DNA of 64,000 bases from Amaurobius ferox (Eukaryota; Arthropoda; Arachnida; Araneae; Amaurobiidae). The notes under the pieces were generated by a model. That model did not search any database. It saw only the letters and a program-made list of their open reading frames with translations, and had not been told where the DNA came from. The position numbers and the translations under genes were made by a program. Positions 33,098-44,724 of this stretch are shown here, piece after piece (position 1 is the stretch's first letter; each line of letters opens with the position of its first letter). Where the stretch lies: positions 55,552,020 to 55,616,019 of the forward strand of contig OX578153.1 in NCBI GenBank assembly GCA_951213105.1, given 5' to 3'.

Positions 33098-33882
33098 TTT
33101 TCACAATTTAGTCAGCGACTCGACAATCGACCGACATTCGACAATACACAATATCACTGTGACAATGTACGAGTACGTAGGCACAAGCGGAAGTAATTAT
33201 GTCTGTGTCCTACTGCCGGCCGCTGAGAGGTGATATGGCCTTGAATAACCGTCACGTGCCTTTGGATGAATTCATTCATCAAAATTCGGTATGAGGTAGA
33301 GGCGAAATGCGCGCGCACGCGCAGCGATGTTGAAGTGGACTCCTCCAAGGTCAGAGGATACCCTCGAGATGAATGAATAGGTAAAATAAAGCTATTTTAA
33401 CTTTCTCTTAGCTATACCAAATGAAAACTTTTCCGCGATATTAGAAATTAAATTTCTGGAGAAAAAAAAACTTATCAACGTCACAGTATTGCAAAAATAA
33501 AGCAAGTTTTGTAGAAGTCAAGATTAGAGCGGACCCATAAAATTAAAAGGTAGAATAAAACTCTTTTAGCTCTGTCTTTATGATACCAAATAACAATATT
33601 TCCTCGCTATTAAAATTGCATTTCGTAAAAAAAAAAAACGTTTGCCTATACTTTCACTCCACCTAGGGGCGGCATTTCAAGCATTTCATTTGGGAGTGCG
33701 AGATTTATATGTATGAAAATCCACAATATGGAATAAATAAAATGTTTGTTAACAGGAGGTGGGGTGGTGATCACAAAAATTGAATTGATGTTGAGAAAAA
33801 TAATCTTTGTTAACATAATTTTTGTACATAATTGTTGTTAACATAATTTTTCTAAATACAAATATCTATATTTATTTATCTT
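33098..33882. other. Unannotated region
   Basis: No gene supported. GC content rises near 33180-33340; AT-rich afterwards. Confidence 0.4.
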
Positions 33883-35110
33883 TTATTGAAGTTTTAAACG
33901 TAAGTTCTTAGAGTCTGGAAGAAGTGAGAATTTTGTTACAATATCATCATAATCCAGTGGTATATCTTGTTCTATAACTAAAACAGCTAAAGATGAAATT
34001 CTTTCTTGTCCCATTGTACTGCGAAAATAATTTTTCAGCCTTCTGAGATAAGAAAAAGAACTTTCAGAACTGTCTGAGCTGATTGGCACAGTCACAAACA
34101 ATTTAGCTAATAATGTTATGACAGTAAACACATTTTTTAAATTCCACTCTTTAAAATAATCCAGGCGACTTTTAAAATTGGGAAGGTCTGCTTTCATTTT
34201 TCACCATAGAATAAAACAGTCTTAATTTACATAACAATTCCTCTTTCTGGAAGTTATATACTTTGCATATGGTTGAAACATTTTCTTTTTCTTTTTCGAC
34301 ATCTGATCCGGATAATACTGAACTAAGGGCAAATGAAACAGATATATTGTTCACATTAAATCTTGTCTCAATTTTATTGGATAATGAATCTATAATTTCA
34401 TATCGAATATTGATTCCGTTATATGATTTAACATCATCATGGGGTTTTTATCACCGCCTCCGAATTCGTTTGGAATTTTTTTACGCCTTTTCAGTTTTGG
34501 TCCAGAGTAAGAATGTTTTTTGCAAAGTTATGTCACAGAACTCCACACTTTATTGAAATATGCATCAGTGCGAAAAGAACTAACAATTTCAATAGTAGTT
34601 TTAGCCAAAGCTTGCACAGTCTGAAAATTAAGACCAGATGACTGAAGATGCTTTGAGAGAGTATTGCATTGATCTAAAACACTGGGCAATACAAACAAAG
34701 TGAACAAAAATTCGAACGATGTCATGCATGTTATAAACGGTCCGGCTCTTCCACCATTGAGAGAATTCTTTTCAGATAATTCTTCCAATGTTAAACTCAC
34801 CACTTCAAAATTATTAAGTGGTACTTTTGTGGCTTTAACTCTGGAAGGCTACCTAGTATCACTTAGTGATTGTACAGTTGAAGACCTCCAGAAAAAGTAT
34901 TTGTTGATGAGCGAATCTTTTCGAAAATAGCATGTCTTTTATAGGATGCTTCTATGAAGGAATATAATGCATTGAGCTGCTGAAATGCATTTCTAGCAGA
35001 AGGAATGAATGAGCATGCACATAAATTTAGTCGGGCACTTGAAATTTTCAAGTGAAAGGATAACATCACTCCAATCTTTTCAAGTTGAAAAGGATTCGTT
35101 CCAGCCGGAA
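33883..35110 (-). pseudogene. hAT-type (ZMYM1/TTF-like) transposase, C-terminal half, degenerate
   Basis: The clearest piece, 34197-33883, carries the hAT dimerisation motif: VTVPISSDSSESSFSYLRRL then KNYFRSTMGQERISSLAVL. Upstream on the same strand, 34803-34528 reads LFTLFVLPSVLDQCNTLSKH ... LQSSGLNFQTVQALAKTTIE, and 35069-34863 reads FQQLNALYSFIEASYKRHAI, both typical of the helical insertion domain of this family. The frames are out of register and separated by stops, so the copy is dead. The enzyme would move 8-bp-target hAT transposons. No terminal repeats were found. Confidence 0.75.
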
Positions 35111-37189
35111 GAGAAAAGCTTCACTGTGAAGGTCGGCTCTTTTGAAGCTCCAGATCTTGAGAAAACTGACTAGTGGACAGTCGGTAAAAAGGAAGAAGAC
35201 TAGAGACGATGAAGAAAAATTTGGGGGAGCGATTGCGTCCCATCGCGTCCCCTATTTGCCGCCCCTGATTCCACCCTAACCGACACCATTGGTGTGGACG
35301 TGGTTCTTTTCCGGATTGCACGATCCTCTCGAGCAGTTGTCTGTGGCGTGCTGAGATTTTGCAACGGTTATATGTGTCTTCTTTGATCCACTGTTGTCAA
35401 CACCGAGCCACTACCATATCGCTCCGAACAAGATGGCGACTGATACGTCTGTTGAACCAACCAACCATCTTCTTTTACGCTTACGATGTGACCTCTCTCT
35501 AAATCCGATAGTCGTTCTTAGAGCTGTCGAAAACATTTCGAAGGCATCTTTGTATACAACTTGCAGTATCAAAGCAGAAATCTCAGTTCAAATTGAGAAC
35601 ACCGGTCTTTTTCAGGGCTACCCGATGCGCCGTTCTCATGCGCCATTCTCATGCGCGTTGCATGAGCCTTATAACATCATTAGAGCTGACAATTTGATCA
35701 TTTGTATGATTCTTTAAACGACATTTGTATTTCGAGTTTCACAACAGTAGCTCAATTTTTTATGGGTATATGTATATTTTTGTAACTGGGTGTAATTTAA
35801 ACCATTAAAATAATTTCATCAATCTGAGCTCTAATACTGAAACCATTGTTAATACTTTCGTTATCGTTGGCGCTCTACGTCATGAGCAGCGCTGCATTGA
35901 TACTTTTTAAAAATATATCGTATTATATTAAGGAATTGGTTTTGAAGGGTATTGGAAAAGTAAATAACGGTGTAGTTTGTAGAACATAGCACAATTGGTC
36001 TAATTGTACCATGACTGTTAATATTGCGATTTCATATGTATCCAATGGACACATTCGACCTGCTCAAGCTGAACTTAGATCCACTTTTGTTATTTTGCAA
36101 CTTTTGAACCTGCGCATGAGGAGGGCGGTTTGAGAAGTGGGTGTGGAGTGGGAGCCAAAATGCTCTTTATAAGATCTTAGTTTTCATCTATCTTAACGGC
36201 TCTTGCTTTAATTTTGATGCAAGTTTTACGTTGTATTTTCTACTCTGTAAAGGACCAAACCGACCTATTCACGCTAAACTTTGAATCACACTTTGTAGTT
36301 TTGTGACTATTAAGCAATCGTAGCGAGGCAAAACTTGCTAAAAAATTTATTGCTATAAAAACTCGTTTGCTATATTTAGTGATCGATAGCTGGCAAAGCA
36401 CGCTAGTTTTTCCTTTATTTACAGGGCAATCAGAATACTGAATTTCAAATGTGTAACCAATTTTTGAATTTCGAATATAAGGCACTTATTTTTATAAAAA
36501 AAATCGATAAATACGGTGTTGGCGAGTTTTCGGATAGTCATTAAGATATTTGAAAATTTTAAATTTCGTAGCTTTTCCTTATTACTACAGGACTCTAAGC
36601 ATACTGAATATGAACTGTGTGTACAGATTTTCTGATGATTTTTTTATTATAATGTATCATTTTTGCAAGAAAACAGAAAAACCAACACATAGAACATTTG
36701 CGATATTTTGAACAGTCATTACGGTTCAATAAGTACAATATTCATTGTGCAATGGATCAGACAAACTTGAGCAGCGTATAAAACGTAATAAAAAGCGAAT
36801 AAAAAGCACAAATATCCTATAATGCAGCATGCAGCTGTTTCGAGGATAAGTTGCTTCCCCTTCGTCGATGCAAGAGAACCAACAAACCCGAATTCCAAAA
36901 AACGAATTTCCTCTTTTGGACTTTAATTCATTACATCGTACACCCTCAAGAAGTCCATCCCCAGAACAGGCGCCTTAAAAAGATTAAATGTAATGACGTC
37001 TTGACCCATCACAATTTCGAAGCAGAGAATTCAAAAATCATCATTTTAGTTTTTTACTCGTAGTTACTGATATACAGGGGGGAGGAGGGGGAGGGGAAAG
37101 AGCTACTTGATGTCTCATGTAAAATGTATCTGCCAGAGCCTTCAACACAATGTTGCATTGAATGTTAAATTTTAAAAAGAACTGTTGTG
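35111..37189. other. Unannotated region
   Basis: No gene is supported. 35110-35700 is GC-richer and may include the 5' part of the hAT relic; a short direct repeat (TTCTCATGCGC) occurs at about 35634-35656. A G-rich tract (GGGGGGAGGAGGGGGAGGGG) lies at 37078-37097. Confidence 0.4.
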
Positions 37190-38010
37190 TAACTTAATTT
37201 ACAGAGAAACATCGAATTCAAAAAATGTTCAATTTGATTATAAATTACAGTGGAAAGATTGTATAAGCATTTATCATATATTAGAGAGAACTTAGCTGTC
37301 GCTTAGCTACTTACCTTAATTTATACATTAAAATTGAATTCCCAAAATGTCCAATTTGGCTATACATTATAGTGGAAAGACTATATAAAAACTTATCATA
37401 TATTTAAAAATATTTTGTTGTCCCTTTATTGCGTACCTTACTTTATACAGAAACATCGAAGTCAAAAAATGTCCAATTTGATTATAAATTATAGTGAAGC
37501 GACAGTATAAACACTTATAATATATTAAAGAGAATTTAGCTGCTGATTTGCTGCGTACCTTAATTTATATAGAAACATCGGATTCACAAAATGTCCAATT
37601 TGACTATAATATATAGTGGAAATACTGTATAAACACTTATCATATATTAAAGAGAATTTAGCTGTCTCTTTGCTACGTACATTAATTTACACAGCAACAT
37701 CGAATTCACAAGTGTCCAATTTGGCTTTAAATTATAGTGAAATAAACACTTATCATATATTAAAGCAAACTTAGCTGTCGCTTTATTGCATACCTCAAAT
37801 TATACAGAAACATCGAATTCACAAAATGTCTAAGTTGATTATAAATTATAGTGGAAAGACTGTACAAACACTTACAATATAAAGAGAACTTAGCTGTTAC
37901 TTTACTGCGTGATTTAATTTATACAGAAACATCGAATTCACGAAATGAAAAATTTGACTATAAATTATAATCGAAAGTCTGTATAAACAATTCTCATATC
38001 TAATTAGAAT
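37190..38010 (+). repeat. Minisatellite, about 115-122 bp period, seven units
   Basis: Units share TACAGAAACATCGAATTCAC, AAATGTCCAATTTG, ATTATAGTGGAAAG, CACTTATCATATATTA and GAACTTAGCTGTCGCTTT. Unit starts (ACATCGA or variant) fall at about 37208, 37330, 37452, 37574, 37694, 37809 and 37927. Identity between units is moderate, so it is not recent. No coding potential. It ends about 440 bp before the ionotropic-receptor gene. Confidence 0.85.
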
Positions 38011-38453
38011 CATTTTCCCCTCCCCCCCCCAATGAAATAGAAAGAACGGAACATTTATGGAAATAATCAAATTGCTAAGATGGGAAAAATGAAGAATGTT
38101 TCATTTTCGCTTATTGCGTGTTAAGGGGGATAACCTGAATTTAAGAAATAAAATAAATATGTATTTTCTCATTTTTTATATACTTTTCTATTGTGAGCTA
38201 TATTAGATAACTATGTTCATTTGAAATATATCAAAAACGATTTATATTTGCCACTTAGATTTGTTAGTATTATTCCTAGTTTCTTTTCAATGCCAACTTT
38301 TATACTCTTACCTTTAAAAAGTTCTTTCATGTTATTTTTTTGCTTTATTATAAAGTATCAGTTTTATACAGAATAATTTATTTAACAGTGAATTATATTC
38401 TATTGTGACAAGAAAATATATTTGTCTTTATAGGAAATATCATATTTTCGACT
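38011..38453. other. Upstream region of the ionotropic-receptor gene
   Basis: AT-rich with a C-rich tract (CCCCTCCCCCCCCCAATG, about 38015-38034). A pyrimidine-rich stretch ending TTGTCTTTATAG (to about 38438) just before the gene looks like a splice acceptor, so an upstream exon may exist; none is recognised here. Confidence 0.4.
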
Positions 38454-39647
38454 ATGAATGTCACACAGAAGAAGAACTTGTTAAAATTTCCAAATCATCT
38501 GAATATTATAGTTAGTTCCGTACTCGTTAAGAACTCATCATCCATATCTGGTGAAGTTTTTGAAGCTCAAGGGAAGGACAAAGATTTTTTGGAAGTATTT
38601 TCAAAAGCCTTTGGATTTACCTACAAGATGTTTGATGTCAGATACTGGGCCAACGTAACTGTTAAATCGGACTTTTTTCTTGGGAGTGTACCTCTGGACG
38701 AAGATTCCTACTTAGATGAATGGGCTATTTATCCACATGGTACTACAGACATTACTTTTGTAATTCAGAAACCAGGTTTAGTAAATGAAACTTTTGCATT
38801 CGTTAAACCTTTCTCTTGGGGTATGTGGCTGAGCTTACTCTTCTCTGTCATTTTTGCTTCTGCTGCCCATTATTTGATGTTTCGGAGACAAATTTCGTTG
38901 TCCTCTGCGTGTTTCTACATATTTGGTACTTTGTTCGGAAAGTATCACAATTGGAACCCAAAGTCACTGGCCCAGAAAATGCTGGTCTTGACATGGATAT
39001 TGGGTATCATGTTCATTTTCCTCAGTTACGGATCTGTCCTTTTGTCCTTCTTAACAGTTCCTGATCGAGAGAAAGGGGTAAAAGACATAAGTGACTTGTA
39101 TTACGCCGTTCGCAAAGGAACAGTAAAGCTAGCGAGTTATAAAAATGATAATTTTGCAGCACTAATACGTCCTCAGAAAAGCAATGAAAAGTTGGATTTT
39201 ATCCTCAAACAATTAGAGAAAGGAATTCGGTTACAAACTTCTGAAAGTATTCTTAAAGAAGTAAAAGGTAATATTGCTTTAATAGCAGAACGAAGCCTGA
39301 TAGAGTCAATTTTTGGTAACACACATGTAATCTCTGAAGATTCTTTTTACCGATTCTTGTTCGCAATGTACGACGACACAGCCGACGGATTTTGCTGCAT
39401 CGAGAAGGTAAACACATTTGTTCATAGATCTTGGTCAGCTGCGTTGTACAAGAAAATTGTATCTGATGTATCTTTCAAGGCGGCTCTGAAATACAAACTG
39501 TTTAACGAACACTCGATTGACGAAGAGTCAGTGAGACCTTTGACTCTTTCAGACTTTGCAGGGGCGGTTTACTTTCTTATAGCGGGACATCTTATTGGAG
39601 TTTTATGCTTAAATTGTGAAATGCGTGTTTCCCGTGTTTCCGCATGA
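38454..39647 (+). CDS. Divergent ionotropic receptor (IR), glutamate-receptor-like chemosensory channel
   Basis: An intact frame of 397 codons with no intron. IRs are ligand-gated cation channels of chemosensory cell membranes, descended from ionotropic glutamate receptors. Residues 1-118 form the S1 ligand lobe; 120-142 is membrane helix M1 (WGMWLSLLFSVIFASAAHYL); about 153-165 is the pore loop; 174-202 is M3, ending SYGSVLLSFLTVP, the counterpart of SYTANLAAFLTV in glutamate receptors; 205-365 is the S2 lobe (the usual S1 Arg is not evident); and about 370-391 is M4. The product is shorter than most IRs and lacks an obvious signal peptide, so the ATG may lie in a last large exon following the acceptor-like site at 38438. 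It is the only intact host-type gene here. Confidence 0.85.
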   Translation: MNVTQKKNLLKFPNHLNIIVSSVLVKNSSSISGEVFEAQGKDKDFLEVFSKAFGFTYKMFDVRYWANVTVKSDFFLGSVPLDEDSYLDEWAIYPHGTTDITFVIQKPGLVNETFAFVKPFSWGMWLSLLFSVIFASAAHYLMFRRQISLSSACFYIFGTLFGKYHNWNPKSLAQKMLVLTWILGIMFIFLSYGSVLLSFLTVPDREKGVKDISDLYYAVRKGTVKLASYKNDNFAALIRPQKSNEKLDFILKQLEKGIRLQTSESILKEVKGNIALIAERSLIESIFGNTHVISEDSFYRFLFAMYDDTADGFCCIEKVNTFVHRSWSAALYKKIVSDVSFKAALKYKLFNEHSIDEESVRPLTLSDFAGAVYFLIAGHLIGVLCLNCEMRVSRVSA

Positions 39648-39928
39648 ATGAATAGCTATATTATATCCTGTTCATTTATGAGGATAAAATTGTATTTTGA
39701 CATATCATGCACCATCGAAAACATACTGTAAAATGCGTAATTTTCAAAATTGTGTGCTTTGTTTTGAATTTAGTTTAAACACATTTATTGGCTTTAAACC
39801 AGTGACACAGTGCTGTATAAAGTGGTTTCACAGATTATATAAATAAATAGAAAAATATGGAGTTTGCTAATATAAAAACTGTCGGCTAAAATGTAAAGCA
39901 TTCTAAATTTTATTCATCTATCTCTCTC

Positions 39929-39977
<49 letters not shown>

Positions 39978-40265
39978 TTCTCTCTTCTATTCATATTAAA
40001 ATCTATAGACCCTATATATAAAACAATTGACTTTATATTGTTTATTTGACCTGACCAAATACGGCATGATAGATATGGGAAGTTCAAGATCACACTCATA
40101 CAAGATAATACAGTACCTATACGAAACTCCTTCGTAGAAAGAATATTTATTTTAAATCGCTTTAAACAAACAGAACTTTTTACAACCTAGATATATCAAT
40201 TAATAATTGAAATAATTATAAAATAATTCGAAATGAATGTTAAAAATTAAGGATATATATATATA
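39648..40265. other. Downstream region with (TA)n microsatellite
   Basis: No gene. A (TA)n tract of about 45 bp spans 39929-39974 after a (TC)n stretch, and a shorter (TA)n tract sits at the transposon target (40254-40265). Confidence 0.6.
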
Positions 40266-40935
40266 CCGGCTGATTCAAAAGTTCGGAGCAAAAGTAAAAC
40301 GCTATGAAAAAGATCTATGGATTGGAGAGATATGCGGTTTGCAGATTAATATTCACTGTGGGGGGGGATTTTGTGTGGCATGAAAAAAATTAGTTAAAAC
40401 TCTAGACATTCGGGGTGGGGGTGGGGGCTGCGGCAGATAAAGCCATGGAGATGACTTTTGCATGGAGGTGATTACCACATGACTGGCCTGCGAGATCTCC
40501 AGATCTCATATCCTGTGATTTCTCGTTGTGGGGGATACCTAAAATCACGGGTCTATAAAGGAAAGCCCCAGTCCTTACCAGCACTGAAAGGAGCCTTACG
40601 GCAGGAGGTAGCAGCCATTCTCGTTAATACGCTGTTTTATGCTGTATCAGCCGTAATACCGCGACTGCACTCAGTACAGAAATGTGGTGGTAGACACATT
40701 GAGCACATGCAGCTGTAAATCATGCTGAAATAAAATATCTCATTTCACAATTATTACCTAGCATTGTTTTCTTCGCAGCAGCGCTCCCCTAGTGTCGAGA
40801 TTTTGAATTATTTTTTTCATGCCATACAAAATACCCCACCAAGGTGAATATTAATCTGAAAACCGCATGTCTCTCTGACCCATAGATATTTCTTTATAGC
40901 GTTTCACTTTTGCTCCGAACTTTTGAATCACCCGG
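40266..40935 (+). mobile_element. 670-bp non-autonomous mariner-like transposon with roughly 95-bp terminal inverted repeats
   Basis: Starts CCGGCTGATTCAAAAGTTCG and ends CGAACTTTTGAATCACCCGG, with a TA on each side (40264-40265, 40936-40937). The inverted repeats extend about 95 bp with a few mismatches, to GATTAATATTCAC. The interior keeps only the C-terminal part of a transposase, so the element is a deletion derivative. It inserted into a (TA)n tract. Confidence 0.9.
40458..40721 (+). pseudogene. Mariner-like transposase C-terminal fragment inside the 670-bp element
   Basis: Frames in this stretch encode WPARSPDLISCDFS, then WGYLKSRVYKGKPQSLPALK, GALRQEVAAI and IPRLHSVQKCGGRHIEHMQL before a TAA. 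This is the end of a DDE transposase of the IS630-Tc1-mariner superfamily, in the form common in arthropods (SPDLxxCDFxLWGYLKxxVY ... CxxxxGxHxEH). The first two catalytic Asp regions are deleted, and a shift separates the SPDL block from the rest. It cannot act by itself; any mobility needed enzyme from another copy. Confidence 0.8.
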
Positions 40936-41385
40936 TATATATATAATTGTTTCTTTACAATAAGAATTAAGAAACTATCTTCATACCATTTAGTAGTGAT
41001 CAGGAATTTGAAATGAAAAATGATATAGGAAGTAAATAGTGAAGTTAAGGATTGATATTTAAAATGTATTATATTGAGTGTAAAATGTATTTTAAAATGT
41101 ATTATATGTAAAATGCATTATATGTAAATGTAAAATGTATTAAATGTATTTTAAAATGTATTATATTGAGTGTGCTATTTAAATGTGTTCTATTTTTGTC
41201 ACGTTGGGAGGGAATCAATTTGAAGAATAGGAGATAGGAACAAGGAATTTAAAATAGTCAGCGAACGCGAAGCTCAAATTTTGGGGAATGGTACACGTAG
41301 GGTAGAAGATAACTAACGAAGGAAACAACCCAACGGCGCGTAGCAAAATTCCAGGAGTTACGTATTTATTGAGAGAACTTGAAGG
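40936..41385. repeat. AT-rich spacer with TAAAATGTATTA short tandem repeat
   Basis: A short irregular tandem repeat of TTTAAAATGTATTATAT occurs at about 41059-41171. Sequence at 41210-41385 probably belongs to the 5' leader of the old Gypsy element; no LTR was identified there. Confidence 0.5.
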
Positions 41386-42105
41386 GTGAAGAAGAATGTG
41401 AATACAAGATTTTTCGATCAGTTTGACACCCTTATTGCCCTTGGGACTTGGGCGGACGCCGAAAAACTTCAAATTTTGAAATCACGTTTACGAAGAAATG
41501 CAAAAAAAATTTTCGTTGGCTCACAGAACATCAGAAAGGAAACATCATACGAAGTTTTCAAAGCTAAACTTTTGGAATTTTTCACTAACAAACCAACCAT
41601 TACCACTACACAAATACTTCTCACCACAGCCAAACAGACACCGGGAGAGAGCATCAAAAAGCTAGCACGCAGAATCACGACATTAACTCTGAATTACATA
41701 GGAAGCACGACGGAAAAGAAAGCGACAAAACATATTATAGATAAATTGAGTAAATTTCTTGAAGCCCTTAACACAGAATATCAGAAGGGCGTACTAAAAG
41801 CAAATCCGGTATCATTTAGCTAAGCGGTGGAAATTGCTTTGAATCTCGAACAAGCTAACTTTGCTACAATGACATTAGCAGTAAAGAATGTTACGCAAAC
41901 TGCGGATTTGGAAAGTCTGAGGAAAGAACAACAAGCATTCAACAACGAGTTATTACAAGTGGTAACAGAAGAAACCAATAAATTAAGCAACACTCCACGA
42001 AAAGACAACACACATAATTAAAATAATAATCAAATTACATGCCATTAATGGGGCAAATGGGACATTACATGCGCGATTGTATATGTTATGATAGAGAAAG
42101 AGGGG
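41386..42105 (+). pseudogene. Old Gypsy element: gag
   Basis: A Gypsy-type capsid protein. The open piece 41386-41823 reads FFDQFDTLIALGTWADAEKL, LKSRLRRNAKKIF and YEVFKAKLLEFFTNKPTI, the classic helical gag core that self-assembles on RNA. A TAA at 41821 interrupts the frame, which continues to 42021. A zinc-knuckle relic (GHYMRDC) follows near 42070 in another frame. The true start is uncertain; the ORF edge is a GTG. It begins the upstream half of an element cut in two by the younger Gypsy insertion at 44309. Confidence 0.75.
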
Positions 42106-43483
42106 GCAAAAACCGCACTGGCAGAGAACAGACACACACAACTGGCAAACAAACAACCCTTTTCAATACAACTACGACATACAAAAGGACAATTATGCAC
42201 GGACCAGACTCCGGAACAGTATCAGAATTATTCGCACACATGTATGCAACACACTTTTCCAAGTCAAAGAAACATATTTAATAATTGGCAGGAAAACTCA
42301 CCTTCATCACCGTTCAGTAGCACATACCAAAGTAACCAACAGTTTATCCCCCACAAGCAGATACAAGGAATTATTGGAGTGAAAACCAATTTTCGCCTAG
42401 AGGCATAAACATAGACATAAACAGAGAAGGAGAACAGGAGATGCGTCACTTCCCCCGTCAGGAATGCGCAAAGTAAACAGGACCTTTACAATAGGCAAAA
42501 TGGAAACTTCTAGTATGAAAACGGTGAAAGAAATAATTTAAACTACATGAGGAGCTCCCGGGTGCAAATGAAAATGCAAACTTGCAAAACAGGGTTAGAC
42601 CTCCGATGGATGCGAAAATTTCTGATATGAAAAACAGTAGATAGGAGGAAAATACGGACACAACGCGCGTAATAGCTTCAGTAAGCGAAAAATATAAGAA
42701 AACGCAATTACCCACGATTACAACACATTTTAAGGACATACAAACCTAATTACTCCTAGATTCAGGGGCAACTCTTTCAGTTCTTCCAATTACACTTTTT
42801 AACAGAATTAAAGACAATAAGGTACATTATATTTCAAGATCGGTCACTATTTCTACATTGACGGGACACAACATAGACTGCATCAAAACAGTCGAGATAC
42901 CGTTTAAAATTCAGAATAAACATTTCAAACACTTATAACACGACACACATAACCACGGAACATTTGCCAAATTCATATGAAGGCATTTTGGGGTATCATT
43001 TCATACAAAATCATAGAGGCATTCTGGACACACAGACGAACATACTTAAAATGGGTGATTTTGAAATTCCACTTAACTCTCACAAGCAATCACAAGAACA
43101 GCAAATTAATACCGTGACAGAGGAATTAAACACGGGTGGAATCAACACAAAATTTCAATTACCACCAAACCAGACAAAAAGATACAGATTGTAGCTGTTA
43201 AAACTTAAAGGATGTAAAACAAATTATTTTCGAACCAAAACAAAAATCTTACTTTTATATGGATTTCGGGGTGGTACACATAATACAAAACAATAAAATA
43301 ACTATGGAAATACAAAACACTACACATTCGAATATCACCTTAAACAAAAACATGGGTTAGGGAACAATAACCACGGACTTTGGAATAGAACCGCAACGAG
43401 ACAACCAAACACAGCAAGAGGAGGAACATGCACAACATTAGAATGAAGTAATCAACCTTATCCAGGCTACACCAGTAGTTATT
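42106..43483 (+). pseudogene. Old Gypsy element: gag end, protease and spacer
   Basis: Heavily decayed. The protease active site reads LLLDSGATLSVLP at about 42749-42787, followed after a gap by GILGYHFIQNHRGILDTQ (42982-43035), the second conserved strand and flap region of Gypsy aspartic proteases. Stops and shifts are frequent between. The enzyme would process Gag-Pol. The Gln- and Asn-rich linker at 42100-42700 has no recognisable domain. Confidence 0.7.
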
Positions 43484-44308
43484 GTGGAGAGAAGGAGAAA
43501 TTTAAACCCGCAGGATTTTCAATTGCAACATATGGACACAAATACAAAAGAAGATTTCCTAAAATTCAGTATGCCAGTCGCGGAGGTGTTTTCTAAAAAT
43601 TTAAAGACTTTAGAAGTAACGCTCATCATTCAGCCGATTATTGAATTATTACATGACCACGCAATTCGTTCGAGATCTTACGATATTCCATATGCACTAC
43701 AAGATACAGCTAAGGCACAACTAAAAGAGCTAGAAGAGGCAGATATTATAGCAAAAACACAATCAAGTTTTGCCGGTCCAGTGTTTTTAGTAAACAAAGC
43801 GAACAGGGAGTATGGATTATGTTTAGATCTACGACTCATTAACAACATATCCACAATTATTCCATACAAAAGTCCCAAAATTAATGACATTATCACCAAA
43901 TTAGCGCGATATAGATTTTATGCAAAGCTTGATCTGAACTCGGTATTCAACCAACTGGTTTTTAATCCCGAAATGAGGAACATTTTTGCTTTTACAACGC
44001 CCTGGGGTAATTTTGAATATCAAAGATTAGTTTTTGGACACATAATTTGGCGCCTATTTTTCAACAAATCATGGATATAATTTTGACATATTTACAGGAA
44101 CTAAACATTTTAGCATATATTGACGACGTAATAATTTCAGCCAACTCATACAAGGAACTTAAATACAAATTACAATTAATATTCCAAAAGTTCTGAGAAA
44201 ATAATTAAACGCTACAGCCCCCTAAATGCCAGTTTTACTTAGAGAAGATAAGCTACTTGTCTAAGTAGAAATCAGCCAAGAAATGAAAGAAGAAAAAAAT
44301 TAGCCAAG
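43484..44308 (+). pseudogene. Old Gypsy element: reverse transcriptase, first half
   Basis: The open piece 43484-44080 carries SRSYDIPYALQDTAKAQLKE, LEEADIIAKTQSSFAGPVFL, LCLDLRLINNIS, YAKLDLNSVFNQL (motif A, with Asp) and FAFTTPWGNFEYQRLVFG. After a shift, ILAYIDDVIISANS gives the YIDD catalytic motif (44110-44150), then CQFYLEKISYL. The domain copies RNA into DNA. It is interrupted by the 5' LTR of a younger element at 44309 and resumes, past the 3' LTR, at 51654 with the connection and RNase H regions. Confidence 0.85.
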
Positions 44309-44724
44309 TGTAACACAATATTTGTATTACAGGTTTCCACCCCAATTACGGATGCCAACCTAGCCATTTTGCAATTCCAATTGCGGATGCCAACCTAGCT
44401 AATGAGCTATTTAAATGCTGCGGAGGGAGCCAATGGCAATACAAACATAAATAAGCAGCGCATCCCCTTCTTCACTTCAACGAATCAACAACGACACTAC
44501 AATGTGAAAAGAAAAAGGTTTGAGAGAATGTTCTAGAACTTTCCGAGAGATGCAATTTCGACAGCGTCCTAGACGCACCTGAAGTTTTTTTAGTCGACTT
44601 AAAACTTTCGAACGAGTCAGCATCATGTTTTATTGGGTTTGTGAAAAGTGTCTATAGAATGTGAGCAACAAAATGGTAGCGAGTGCAGTTAGATGTGTAA
44701 CGGTTTTCCTACATCATTGAAATA

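Noticed and set aside
37190..38010. CRISPR-like array
   Set aside because: Unit length about 120 bp with whole units diverging evenly; no short repeats with unique spacers, and the DNA is animal. The same holds for the 126-bp array at 61.2-62.3 kb.
38816..39064. 82-codon frame inside the receptor gene
   Set aside because: Alternative-frame shadow of the ionotropic receptor.
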